Origin: Anaerobium acetethylicum
GTDB lineage: Bacteria; Bacillota; Clostridia; Lachnospirales; Lachnospiraceae
Direction of reading: 5' to 3'
DNA length: 46,560 nt
Assembly (NCBI RefSeq): GCF_900096945.1
Contig: NZ_FMKA01000029.1
Coordinates: forward strand, 1 to 46,560
Made by a program: the position numbers and the translations under genes. Position 1 is the first letter of the stretch; each line of letters opens with the position of its first letter. Positions 32,206 to 40,394 of the stretch are shown here, one piece after another. Below the pieces are notes generated by a model, which had not been told where the DNA came from, did not search any database, and saw only the letters and a program-made list of their open reading frames with translations.

Positions 32206-33174
32206 CTAGCTTTCCCTATTGGCCAATACCGCAATTACAATAATTACACCTTTTAAAATCATCTGAGGATATGAAGCGATACCCATCAGATTCATAATAT
32301 TCATTAATATCCCCATCAAAAATGCTCCAATTATTGTCTTTGGAATGCTTCCAACGCCTCCGGCTAATGTTGCACCGCCTACTACAACAGATGCAATTGC
32401 ATCTAATTCATATCCTTCTCCTACCGTTGCAGTTCCCATGCTCAATCTTCCTGCCAGAATCATTCCGGCCAGCCCAAAAAGAAATCCGCCTAGTGCATAG
32501 GTACATACCAGATATACTTTTACATTAATACCTGCCAGACGTGCTGTTTCCGCATTACCTCCAATGGCATATATCCCTCTCCCATATTTCGTCTTTTTCA
32601 ATATGAAAATGGCTATCGCTGATACAACAATCAATATAAACACTGGGGTAGGTATACCCAAAACATTACCCTGTATGAAAATCGGCCAGAATGTTCCGTC
32701 AATTCTCCGGTTCTGTCCAACTTGATACATGTAAGCAACACCTTTTAATATTGTTGTCATTGCAAGTGTTGCAATAAAAGGAGCAACTTTTGCATAAGCA
32801 ACAAGAACACCTGATATTGTTCCAAACAATATACTCAATATAGCCACGAATACAATTGCCCATATTCCTTTCCCATCCTGTATAAATCCAGCCGTGAAAC
32901 AAACACATACACAAATATAAGATCCAACCGAAAGGTCAATACCGCCGGTGATTACTATAAAAAGCATTCCTATCGCGCAAATTGCATAAATCGAATTCTG
33001 TAACAAAACGGTTTTAATATTGTTTACAGTCAGAAATGCCGGTGATGCAAAAGAAGCATATACAAACAAACATATAAACGCAATAATTACAAAATTACCT
33101 TTTATCCATTCAACTGCTTTTTCTTTTGTTTTGTTCTTTGACAATTCTTTTACCTTGCTATTTGTTATTTCCAT
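32206..33174 (-). CDS. Ribose-type sugar ABC transporter permease (RbsC family)
   Basis: A 322-residue membrane subunit with family motifs GMLFIVITGGIDLSVGSYI, GGNAETARLAGI and AIASVVVGGATLAGGVGS. It is 10 bp after the ATPase gene and 15 bp before the activase gene. It resembles the permease at 24912, so this is a second system of the same class. The ligand is probably the substrate or precursor of the radical enzyme. Confidence 0.92.
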   Translation of the reverse strand: MEITNSKVKELSKNKTKEKAVEWIKGNFVIIAFICLFVYASFASPAFLTVNNIKTVLLQNSIYAICAIGMLFIVITGGIDLSVGSYICVCVCFTAGFIQDGKGIWAIVFVAILSILFGTISGVLVAYAKVAPFIATLAMTTILKGVAYMYQVGQNRRIDGTFWPIFIQGNVLGIPTPVFILIVVSAIAIFILKKTKYGRGIYAIGGNAETARLAGINVKVYLVCTYALGGFLFGLAGMILAGRLSMGTATVGEGYELDAIASVVVGGATLAGGVGSIPKTIIGAFLMGILMNIMNLMGIASYPQMILKGVIIVIAVLANRES

Positions 33175-33184
33175 ACGCTACCTC

Positions 33185-34711
33185 CTACTGAGCAACTGTT
33201 CCTGTTGCATATTTCATGATTTTTTCTTCCGATAATTCCTGTTTTAGCAACTGCCCCGTAACCCTGCCTTCATGCATAATGTAGACTCTATCACTCATAC
33301 CTATTATTTCAGGTAAATCAGAAGAAATCATGATTATCGAAACTCCCTCTTTAGCAAGTTCTTTCATTATGCTATATATTTCATATTTTGCACCAACATC
33401 TACTCCTCTTGTCGGTTCATCCAATATCAAAATCTTAGGTGTGGTTAAAATCCACTTTGCCAATACCACCTTCTGTTGATTTCCTCCGCTCAGACTGCTT
33501 ACTTTATTTCGTATATCAGTTGTCTTTATCCCCAGTTTATCTGCCAATTCTTTAACAAATCCAGCTTCAACTTTTTGATTTAAACACCTGTGCTTCTTGA
33601 TTTTATCTAATGACGCCAAAGTCGTATTGAAGATTATTGATTTGCTTACTATAAGTCCATTTCCTTTTCTATCTTCCGTAACATACCCAATACCGTTTTG
33701 AATTGCCCTCCTGGCATTCTTAAACTCAATTACCTTTCCATCTAACTTTACAATCCCATGACCTTTTTTTCTGTATACTCCTGCTACTGAACTCATCAGC
33801 TCTGTTCTTCCGGCACCCAACAGCCCAGAAATCCCAACAATTTCTCCTTTTTTAAACTGCATATTGACATTGTCAACTATATTTTTCCCCTGGTACACCG
33901 GATGCTCGACATAATAGTTCTGTATTTCAAGAATCGTATTACCTGCGACCGTCTCTGTATCAGGATAATAATCCTGCATATCCCTTCCAATCATATAGGA
34001 CACTAATTTTTCTTGCGTGATTTGATCTGTTGAAACAGTAACAATCTTCTTTCCATCTCGCATCACTGTAATTCTATCTGTCAACTCAAAAATTTCTTCT
34101 AATCTGTGGCTAATATAAATAATTGTAATGCCCCGGTTTTTTAATTCCCTTAATATATTAAACAGAACTTCTATTTCTCTTCCTGTAAGAGGAGCTGTTG
34201 GTTCATCCAATATCATTATTCGCCCACCCAGCATGATAGCCTTTGCAATTTCTACAAGCTGCTGCTGCCCAATGCTTAAATATTTAACTTTTGTGCGCAC
34301 ATTAATTTCTAAGGCTAATTTTTTTAATATATTTTCAGATTCAGTATAGACTTTTTTCCAATCAATCCCGCTGTTTTTAATTGGCAGATTTCCCAAAAAC
34401 ATATTCTCTGCAACTGTCAGTTCCGGTATTAATGCAAGTTCCTGGTGCACCATTACGATACCTTCTCCATTCGCATCTTTCGGAGTATTCATTTTAGTTT
34501 TTCGCCCTTCAATATACACTTCACCTTCATAGGCATGATGCGAAAAACCCCCACTCAGGATATTCATCAGCGTCGATTTTCCTGCACCATTTTCCCCGAT
34601 AAGTGCATGTATTTCGCCTTGCTTAACCTGTAAATTCACTTCATCAAGCACCGTAACTCCCGAAAATTTCTTCACAATATTTTTCATATCAACTGCATAC
34701 TTATCACTCAC
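33185..34711 (-). CDS. Ribose-type sugar ABC transporter ATPase (RbsA family, two domains)
   Basis: A 508-residue tandem ABC ATPase. I start it at the GTG at 34711 after AAAGGAG; the longer frame has no ribosome site. Domain 1 has GENGAGKST, LSIGQQQ and ILDEPTAPL. Domain 2 has GLLGAGRTE, LSGGNQQK and ILDEPTRGVD. Only the usual RbsA-type drift in the second Walker A is seen, so it should be active. It lies between binding-protein and permease genes. Confidence 0.93.
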   Translation of the reverse strand: MSDKYAVDMKNIVKKFSGVTVLDEVNLQVKQGEIHALIGENGAGKSTLMNILSGGFSHHAYEGEVYIEGRKTKMNTPKDANGEGIVMVHQELALIPELTVAENMFLGNLPIKNSGIDWKKVYTESENILKKLALEINVRTKVKYLSIGQQQLVEIAKAIMLGGRIMILDEPTAPLTGREIEVLFNILRELKNRGITIIYISHRLEEIFELTDRITVMRDGKKIVTVSTDQITQEKLVSYMIGRDMQDYYPDTETVAGNTILEIQNYYVEHPVYQGKNIVDNVNMQFKKGEIVGISGLLGAGRTELMSSVAGVYRKKGHGIVKLDGKVIEFKNARRAIQNGIGYVTEDRKGNGLIVSKSIIFNTTLASLDKIKKHRCLNQKVEAGFVKELADKLGIKTTDIRNKVSSLSGGNQQKVVLAKWILTTPKILILDEPTRGVDVGAKYEIYSIMKELAKEGVSIIMISSDLPEIIGMSDRVYIMHEGRVTGQLLKQELSEEKIMKYATGTVAQ

Positions 34712-34749
34712 AAAATCATCTCCTTTTTGTGCTGCTATTATTGATAATA

Positions 34750-34777
34750 AAGCCAAGCGGTTTGACCCGCCTGGCTT
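34750..34777 (-). terminator. Intercistronic hairpin after the binding-protein gene
   Basis: AAGCCAAGCGG (34750-34760) and CCGCCTGGCTT (34767-34777) form a GC-rich stem with one mismatch, followed on the minus strand by TATTATC. It lies between binding-protein and ATPase genes, mirroring the hairpin at 27424, and probably lowers expression of the downstream genes relative to the binding protein. Confidence 0.65.
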
Positions 34778-34794
34778 CTTAGCTTTTAGTTTTT

Positions 34795-35916
34795 CTAATA
34801 AGCTGAATCCGGATCGTAAATATCCGCTACATTTTCCTCTGTATAACAGGTATTAGGTACATAGAATCTCGATGGCGTAGTAACTCCAGTTGCCTGCTTT
34901 GCTGCTAAGTACACAGCCCATTTTCCCATCATTCTTGGATCGTTTGCTACCGTACTTACCACTCCCTTATCTCCATCTTGAATCCATTTTAATACTGAAC
35001 TTCTTGCGTCTATAGATGTCATTAATATCTCGCCAGTTTTTCCTATAGAATCTAAAGCTGCAACAACACCCTGTGCGCCACCGTCACATGCACAGAATAC
35101 AACATCAATATCAGGATTTGCCTGTAAGGCATCAAGGGTTTCGTTCATAGCCGGTTCAGGCTGCCAGTTATAGTACCTATATGAAACAATATCCAAATTG
35201 GACTTGCCATATTTTTCAAGCATATAGTCGTTATATCCTGCAATCTGTCCCCAACGGCGTAAATCTGACTCCTCTTCCTGTGCAGCTGCCGATAATACAA
35301 GTGCTTCTACACTATCAGTCCATCCATTTTTTTCATCATATGCCTTTGCCAATTCAAATCCCGACTGATATCCACTATTTTCAACATCACATGATACGAA
35401 TGTAAACGGCGCGCCTGCCGGATCTAACGCGCAGTTAACAACCGTAAGGGGAATATTTGCTTCGTGAACCTTCGATACTGCAGGTAATACCCCTGTTGAA
35501 TGGTATGGATTAATAATCATTGCATCCGGACTCAAATTTACTAATGTTTCAATATCTGCAAGCTGTCTCGTCAAATCATTTCCTGCATCGTAAACAGTAA
35601 GCTCAATCCCCAAATACTCCGCTTCTTCTCTTGCCAAGCGAACTAACTGCTCCCACCATTCTGAACCTGCTATATTCCTCTGTGAAAATCCAATTTTCAT
35701 GCCTTTGAATTCATCTTTTTCGCCAAGCATTTCTTCAGGAAGCGCTTTCAGCTGATCCGGAGTCGCCGAAAAAGCTCCCGCTGAATCCGCTGATACTGTG
35801 CTTGTGTTACCACTATCCACTTTGTTATCAGATGCTTGATTAGTCGATGAACATCCTGCTGTAAAACTAATTGCCATAACAGTTACCAGTAATAAACTTA
35901 AGATTTTCTTTTTCAT
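34795..35916 (-). CDS. Sugar-binding lipoprotein (RbsB-like family)
   Basis: A 373-residue extracytoplasmic binding protein. I start it at the ATG at 35916, which begins the signal peptide MKKKILSLLLVTVMAISF with the lipobox TAGC; the frame is open further upstream but without a ribosome site. The family-4 fold is supported by FKGMKIGFSQRNIAGSEWW, AMIINPYHSTG, FCACDGGAQGVVAALDSIG and the C-terminal segment ATGVTTPSRFYVPN. Its upstream region ends at the IS110 element, so its original promoter may have been displaced. The ligand is unknown and is probably linked to the radical enzyme. Confidence 0.9.
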   Translation of the reverse strand: MKKKILSLLLVTVMAISFTAGCSSTNQASDNKVDSGNTSTVSADSAGAFSATPDQLKALPEEMLGEKDEFKGMKIGFSQRNIAGSEWWEQLVRLAREEAEYLGIELTVYDAGNDLTRQLADIETLVNLSPDAMIINPYHSTGVLPAVSKVHEANIPLTVVNCALDPAGAPFTFVSCDVENSGYQSGFELAKAYDEKNGWTDSVEALVLSAAAQEEESDLRRWGQIAGYNDYMLEKYGKSNLDIVSYRYYNWQPEPAMNETLDALQANPDIDVVFCACDGGAQGVVAALDSIGKTGEILMTSIDARSSVLKWIQDGDKGVVSTVANDPRMMGKWAVYLAAKQATGVTTPSRFYVPNTCYTEENVADIYDPDSAY

Positions 35917-36029
35917 ATTTATAATCCGCCTTTCTCCGAAAGGCACCGATGGGGTTATGAAACACTTCAAAATCCATCGTCCTTTCGTACTTTCTATGTT
36001 ATTCTCCTCTTGTAGGTAGCTGACATACT

Positions 36030-36223
36030 ACAGAACCTGAGGAGGTGAGTGGCGGGGCTGTATAGCGGCAACCCCGTATATTTATATAGGTCGGTCACCC
36101 GTTAAGGCATCAATGAATGGCGCAAAACAGTAGCCCGTAAACTTATCTCTTCCGAAGTTGACTCGATTTCGCCGGATGACCAGTCCCCGTCAGCCCTACA
36201 ATTCTTTTTGTAGGAGGTACCCT
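36030..36223 (+). ncRNA. Candidate IS110 bridge RNA in the left non-coding end
   Basis: IS110-group elements encode a structured bridge RNA upstream of the recombinase that pairs with donor and target DNA. This stretch is GC-richer than its surroundings and contains strong local pairing, such as GGGG at 36055-36058 with CCCC at 36073-36076. I cannot assign the target- and donor-binding loops without covariance analysis. Confidence 0.45.
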
Positions 36224-37477
36224 ATGTTTAAAATCTTTCGTAAAAACTGCTGTGGTCTTGATGTCCACAAAACCTGGATCTATGCCTGCATCGGAATTAC
36301 CGATACAAACGGTCTAACCGAGTACAAGCAAGCTCGCTTCTCATCCTTTTCCAAAGGTCTTAGAGAGCTGTCTGACTGGCTTGCCAAACACTCCTGTACT
36401 GAAGTTTGTATGGAATCTTCCGGAAAATATTGGATTCCTGTTTTCAACATCCTTGAAAAGACTTGCTTTGTCACCCTTGCACATCCTAAATACACCAAGC
36501 CCCAAAAGGGGAACAAGACTGATCGTAAGGATGCGAAATGGATTTGTGATCTCTTTATGTGTGACATGATCAAACCAAGTTTTATTCCTTCACCTGAAAT
36601 CCGCCAGCTCCGTGACTTAATGCGTTACCGCTTCAAGCTTACAAACATGCTGATCGGAGAAAAGAACCGTGCCCAAAACTGCCTCACTGTTTCAAACCTA
36701 AAGCTTGATGATGTTTTCAGTGATGTCTTTGGCAAGTCTTCCAGAGCTATTACCAACTACATGCTCGACCATCCAGGTGAATGCTTTGATGTTGCTCCTT
36801 TTGTTGATAAACGCTGTAAAACTCCCATCGACGAAATACAAGCCGCCGTTGATGGTGCCATTTCCCACGAGCAGGCTATCAAACTCCGTCAATGCCTATC
36901 ACACATCGATGAGCTTGAAGCCCACAAAAGGGAAATCGAGCAGGAAATACTTTTAATTACAGAACCCTTTTCTGCTGTTTTGGATTTTCTTTATACACTT
37001 CCCGGACTGGATTCAAATCCGATGACCGCTATTGCCATTCTCTCTGAGATTGGTCCCGACATGTCGGTGTTTCCGTCATCAAAGAATCTCGTTTCCTGGG
37101 CTGGCTGCTGTCCACGCAATGACCAGAGTGCTGGTAAAGTGAAATCCACACGTATTTCCCGTGCCGGTTGTTATTTGAAACCTCTTCTTGTTCAGATTGC
37201 CAATGCACTTCTCAAATCAAAAAAACATCCTGAATTTAAAGAGAGGTATCACAGAATCAAGACCCGCCGTGGCCACAAAAAGGCTATTATTGCTATCTGT
37301 AAGATGCTTCTGACCGCTATCTGGAATATCTTAAGCAAGCTAGAGCCTTACAACCCGGAAGGTTTTCTAGAGCATCGTCCTGTCAATGAATCTAAGATAT
37401 TAACAAAGGCACAGGCTCTGGATCTTTTTAGGAAAAGAGGATACACAATAATAGATGATTCAGTTGTAAACTCTTAA
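36224..37477 (+). CDS. IS110-family recombinase
   Basis: A 417-residue DEDD recombinase. I start it at the ATG at 36224, after TAGGAGG. The N-terminal RuvC-like domain shows Asp13 (GLDVHK), Glu64 (CMESSGKYW), Asp100 and Asp103 (KTDRKDAKW). The C-terminal half carries the helix-hairpin segment DFLYTLPGLDSNPMTAIAIL and the SWAGCCPRNDQSAGK region with the serine used for strand transfer. The frame is intact, so the element may still be mobile. Confidence 0.92.
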   Translation: MFKIFRKNCCGLDVHKTWIYACIGITDTNGLTEYKQARFSSFSKGLRELSDWLAKHSCTEVCMESSGKYWIPVFNILEKTCFVTLAHPKYTKPQKGNKTDRKDAKWICDLFMCDMIKPSFIPSPEIRQLRDLMRYRFKLTNMLIGEKNRAQNCLTVSNLKLDDVFSDVFGKSSRAITNYMLDHPGECFDVAPFVDKRCKTPIDEIQAAVDGAISHEQAIKLRQCLSHIDELEAHKREIEQEILLITEPFSAVLDFLYTLPGLDSNPMTAIAILSEIGPDMSVFPSSKNLVSWAGCCPRNDQSAGKVKSTRISRAGCYLKPLLVQIANALLKSKKHPEFKERYHRIKTRRGHKKAIIAICKMLLTAIWNILSKLEPYNPEGFLEHRPVNESKILTKAQALDLFRKRGYTIIDDSVVNS

Positions 37478-37608
37478 CCATTATCTTCAATATTAGCTGT
37501 CACTATCCACAAATGCGGATGGTTTGTTTGCTGTGCACTTTTTTATTGGTTTTCCTCTACTTTTCTGTTTCAAACTTTTCCCTCTCTTATTTGTTTTTTT
37601 ATTTACTG

Positions 37609-37860
37609 TTATAACTTTTCTTCAGTTCTTTCAATAATATCCTGCTGCACATCTTTTGAGAGCTGTGTAAAATATGCACTATAACCAGCAACCCTTACTA
37701 ATAGATTCGAATATTTTTCAGGCTCTTTTTGTGCCTCCAATAATGTTTTTCTGCTTACAACATTGAACTGCATCTGCGATCCTCCTGCCGCAAAATAACG
37801 ATCAATCAAACTGACAAATCTCTTTAAACCATCATTTTTATTTATCCTTACATCTGACAT
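37609..37860 (-). CDS. Stand-alone glycyl-radical domain (small subunit of a split enzyme)
   Basis: An 83-residue protein equal to the C-terminal glycyl-radical domain of this enzyme superfamily. It contains FVSLIDRYFAAGG, QFNVV, then EPEKYSNLLVRVAGYSAYF with the radical-bearing Gly59, and ends SKDVQQDIIERTEE. Its own ATG follows AAAGGAG by 8 bases. The gene starts 27 bp after the stop of the large subunit and lies in the same frame. E. coli YfiD/GrcA is a comparable stand-alone domain but is a repair part for PFL; here the large protein has no radical domain of its own. The activase at 31264 should act on this subunit in complex with the large one. Confidence 0.9.
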   Translation of the reverse strand: MSDVRINKNDGLKRFVSLIDRYFAAGGSQMQFNVVSRKTLLEAQKEPEKYSNLLVRVAGYSAYFTQLSKDVQQDIIERTEEKL

Positions 37861-37887
37861 AGTAATTTCTCCTTTCACATACCTCAC

Positions 37888-40125
37888 TTAGCATAAATCT
37901 GCCGGACTGAATTTCATATTGTATAATGATCCACATGACAGAAGAATATTGTTTAATTTTGCTACCGAAGCAATAGCTGCCGTCGGGCCTTTGATATCCG
38001 TTCCTCTCATAGGTGACTGCCCATCTGCGACAGCTGTAAAGGCTTCCCTTCCGTCTGGTGTTGCACCACATACTTTTCCAAAAGGCGTATTACTTGACAC
38101 TGTACTTGTCGAGCAATGCAAGGTACCGCCAATTGGTCCTCTTCCATACCTTGTATTTTTATATGAAACTAATTCATTTGCTACAAAAGCCAGCATTTCA
38201 CGGGCGATTTCATCTACTTCGTCAACATCATTTCCATATTTAGGAACAGATAAGCAAAGTGCTTTTATCTGTGCTCCAGTAGGTTTTGTAGTCATATCCT
38301 GGAAATTGGTTTCTAATGCATGTTTTAACTGTAGACCTGTGATAATTTTATCATCAAATATCAGTTTCTTTATTGCATATAAACTATTGGCGACATTCGC
38401 TGTACCGATTGTCTGCTGTCCTGTTAAATCATATTTTGCACCACCCTGTTTGATGGGTTTACCTCTTGGTATTGTCGTAGTCGGACAACCGAAAATTGCA
38501 GCCATCGGTTCTTCCAGACTTTCTTCCCAAACCTGATCGATTGTATTTTCTAAAATAGCTTCCATCTTAATATAATATTTTATTTGATCCAAATAAGCCG
38601 CTTTTGCCTCTTCGAAACTTTCGAATGTCGAAAGATCTTTGTTATTGAAATTTTTATGCAAACATATTCCTGTTATCGGATCAGTTCCGTTATATAAAGA
38701 CATTTCTAATGATTTTGTACAATTTAGCCAAGCCCCGCCTGTTCTTCCACCTAAAAGCCCCGCTGTTCCTGGTTCAACACATCCAATAATACAATAATTA
38801 TATGCGTCATTTAATTCGTATCCCCGATTCATCAAAGCAGGAATATAAGTTTCATCATTGAAAATTGACGGTAATCCCGTGCCTAATCTTATTACTTCTG
38901 CAACCTTCATCTTAAATTCGAAAGGCGTATTTTTATGAAATCTTACAGTAAGTGACGGCTGTGGAACCCTTGTATGATAAGTTGCATCTAAACAAATATA
39001 GCTAAGTTCATTTGTCGCATCGCACTTCTTTACAGGATCTTGTCCTCCAATAGTAAGGTTCTGGAACATCGGAACCCCCCGGTAGAAATCCGTATCAATC
39101 CAACTACGAACTTTATTACAGGTATAAATCTGCAAAAAGAAATTCTCTGTCAATTCGACCGCAAGTTCTCTGGTAAGTGTACCATCTTTAATTCCTTTTT
39201 TGTACATCGGATACATGAACTGATCATATCGTCCAAAGGAGACCCCTGCTCCATTGTCTTCAATCTGGATACAAATATGAACAAAGATTACAAACTGTAA
39301 TGCTTCTTTAAAATTTCTTGCCGGTTTTCTCGGAACCCAACGACAGGTATCCGCTATTTCCAGCAATTCTTTTTTGCGAACTTCGTCTGTCTCTTTAGCA
39401 GCCATTTCTTCAGCTAAAACAGCATAGCGTTCCGCAAACTTGATAATTGCATTTGCACTTATTATGGCTGCATCATAGAAGTCCTTTTTCTTTATTGCAT
39501 CTGGTTCATGCCAATCAATTTCATCCCTGTATTTTTCAGATTCTTTTATAATGTGTTCAATTCCATTTTCAAACAACCACTGATGATCCGGCGCAAAATG
39601 TCCGTCTCCACCTTGAAAATATGTGCCTATGTCAGCTGCCTTTAAATCATAGTGTGTTGTAAGTGCTTCTTTTGGAAGACGTGCTCTCAATGTATCCGTA
39701 TGGGTTTTTCCTGCCCACCAGGCACACATATCTTTAACATCCGCTTTATCTTCTTCCCTAAGCGTATATTTGTCTGCAGGTCTCTCCCATGGATAATAAG
39801 GATTCCCTTTTAAAAGTTCTTCTTCTACCCATTCAACCTCGAATTCCGGAAATAACGGAGCCCACCTTGGATTGGACGTCTGATTACCGGCGAATAGACT
39901 TCCTGGCATAATATAAATACTCATATTTTCCAGTACATAATCGATGGCTTTTGCTCTCCTTACAACCGGCACAAGACTCATATTGTCTTTGTAAAATTCT
40001 GTTAGGTAATGTCCCCTTTCTGTACAAATACCGTAATCGAACGAAGTAACATATTTATGCAGTTTATCAATTCGTTCCGTTCTTACTGGTTGTGTGTCAA
40101 TTTGAAAAGAATTCATGTCATTCAT
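37888..40125 (-). CDS. Glycyl-radical enzyme large subunit, dehydratase/eliminase type
   Basis: A 745-residue protein covering the whole barrel of a glycyl-radical enzyme and ending just after NMKFSPADL, where a normal enzyme would run on into the radical domain. The active-site loop reads GCVEPG with thiyl Cys449 and base Glu451, the pattern of diol dehydratases and C-N/C-O lyases. PFL instead has two adjacent cysteines. The N-terminal PFL-like region is full length (RIDKLHKYVTSFDYGICTER, MPGSLFAGNQTSNPRW). The ATG follows GGAGG. No sugar kinase is nearby, so a non-phosphorylated polyol or sugar is plausible. It should form a complex with the 83-residue radical subunit. The reaction is unknown. 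Confidence 0.9.
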   Translation of the reverse strand: MNDMNSFQIDTQPVRTERIDKLHKYVTSFDYGICTERGHYLTEFYKDNMSLVPVVRRAKAIDYVLENMSIYIMPGSLFAGNQTSNPRWAPLFPEFEVEWVEEELLKGNPYYPWERPADKYTLREEDKADVKDMCAWWAGKTHTDTLRARLPKEALTTHYDLKAADIGTYFQGGDGHFAPDHQWLFENGIEHIIKESEKYRDEIDWHEPDAIKKKDFYDAAIISANAIIKFAERYAVLAEEMAAKETDEVRKKELLEIADTCRWVPRKPARNFKEALQFVIFVHICIQIEDNGAGVSFGRYDQFMYPMYKKGIKDGTLTRELAVELTENFFLQIYTCNKVRSWIDTDFYRGVPMFQNLTIGGQDPVKKCDATNELSYICLDATYHTRVPQPSLTVRFHKNTPFEFKMKVAEVIRLGTGLPSIFNDETYIPALMNRGYELNDAYNYCIIGCVEPGTAGLLGGRTGGAWLNCTKSLEMSLYNGTDPITGICLHKNFNNKDLSTFESFEEAKAAYLDQIKYYIKMEAILENTIDQVWEESLEEPMAAIFGCPTTTIPRGKPIKQGGAKYDLTGQQTIGTANVANSLYAIKKLIFDDKIITGLQLKHALETNFQDMTTKPTGAQIKALCLSVPKYGNDVDEVDEIAREMLAFVANELVSYKNTRYGRGPIGGTLHCSTSTVSSNTPFGKVCGATPDGREAFTAVADGQSPMRGTDIKGPTAAIASVAKLNNILLSCGSLYNMKFSPADLC

Positions 40126-40171
40126 TTTTTTATTTCCTCCTTTATTCAGTCGCTTTGTTTAATTTGTATAC

Positions 40172-40202
40172 ACATACTATCATCCAAAGGATCTTTGCTC
40201 AA
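40172..40202 (-). promoter_or_regulatory. Putative promoter of the radical-enzyme operon
   Basis: Minus-strand TTGAGC (40197-40202) and TAGTAT (40174-40179) with a 17-bp spacer, about 50 bp before the large-subunit start. The 13-mer around the -10 box is identical to one in the RuBisCO-like operon promoter. The divergent response regulator is the likely controller. Confidence 0.5.
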
Positions 40203-40327
40203 CTTACTTTCTTTATATCAAGGGGTACAATCTTTAGATATTGTGCATTTACCTTTATTTTTTTATTATATTTTCATTTTACCTATATAAATTGCACAAC
40301 ATGTTTTCCCCTTTCAAAAAGTACTCC

Positions 40328-40356
40328 TTGAGATTAACCTATTGATAAGTTATAAT
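40328..40356 (+). promoter_or_regulatory. Sigma-A type promoter of the signalling operon
   Basis: TTGAGA (40328-40333) and TATAAT (40351-40356) with a 17-bp spacer, 38 bp before the response-regulator start. It is divergent from the radical-enzyme promoter, so one bound regulator could act on both. Confidence 0.75.
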
Positions 40357-40394
40357 GTTTTTAATTGAGCTCTTTATGGAAGGATTGATATATC

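Larger units (their letters stand above)
36000..37530 (+). mobile_element. IS110-family insertion sequence (approximate limits)
   Basis: One intact recombinase gene with about 220 bp of non-coding sequence before it and a short non-coding end after it. IS110 elements have no long terminal inverted repeats, so exact ends cannot be set by eye. It is oriented opposite to the flanking genes and sits between the small radical-domain gene and the binding-protein gene. Confidence 0.75.

Noticed and set aside
37861-37890. The split of the radical enzyme as a sequencing error or simple nonsense mutation
   Set aside because: The two parts are in the same frame, so no frameshift is needed, but the interval holds a full ribosome site and about 14 codons more than a normal enzyme has there. 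One wrong base would not create that. Stop-codon readthrough cannot be fully excluded.
37919-38536. A 205-codon plus-strand frame opposite the radical enzyme
   Set aside because: It is antisense to a conserved enzyme and has no recognisable domain.
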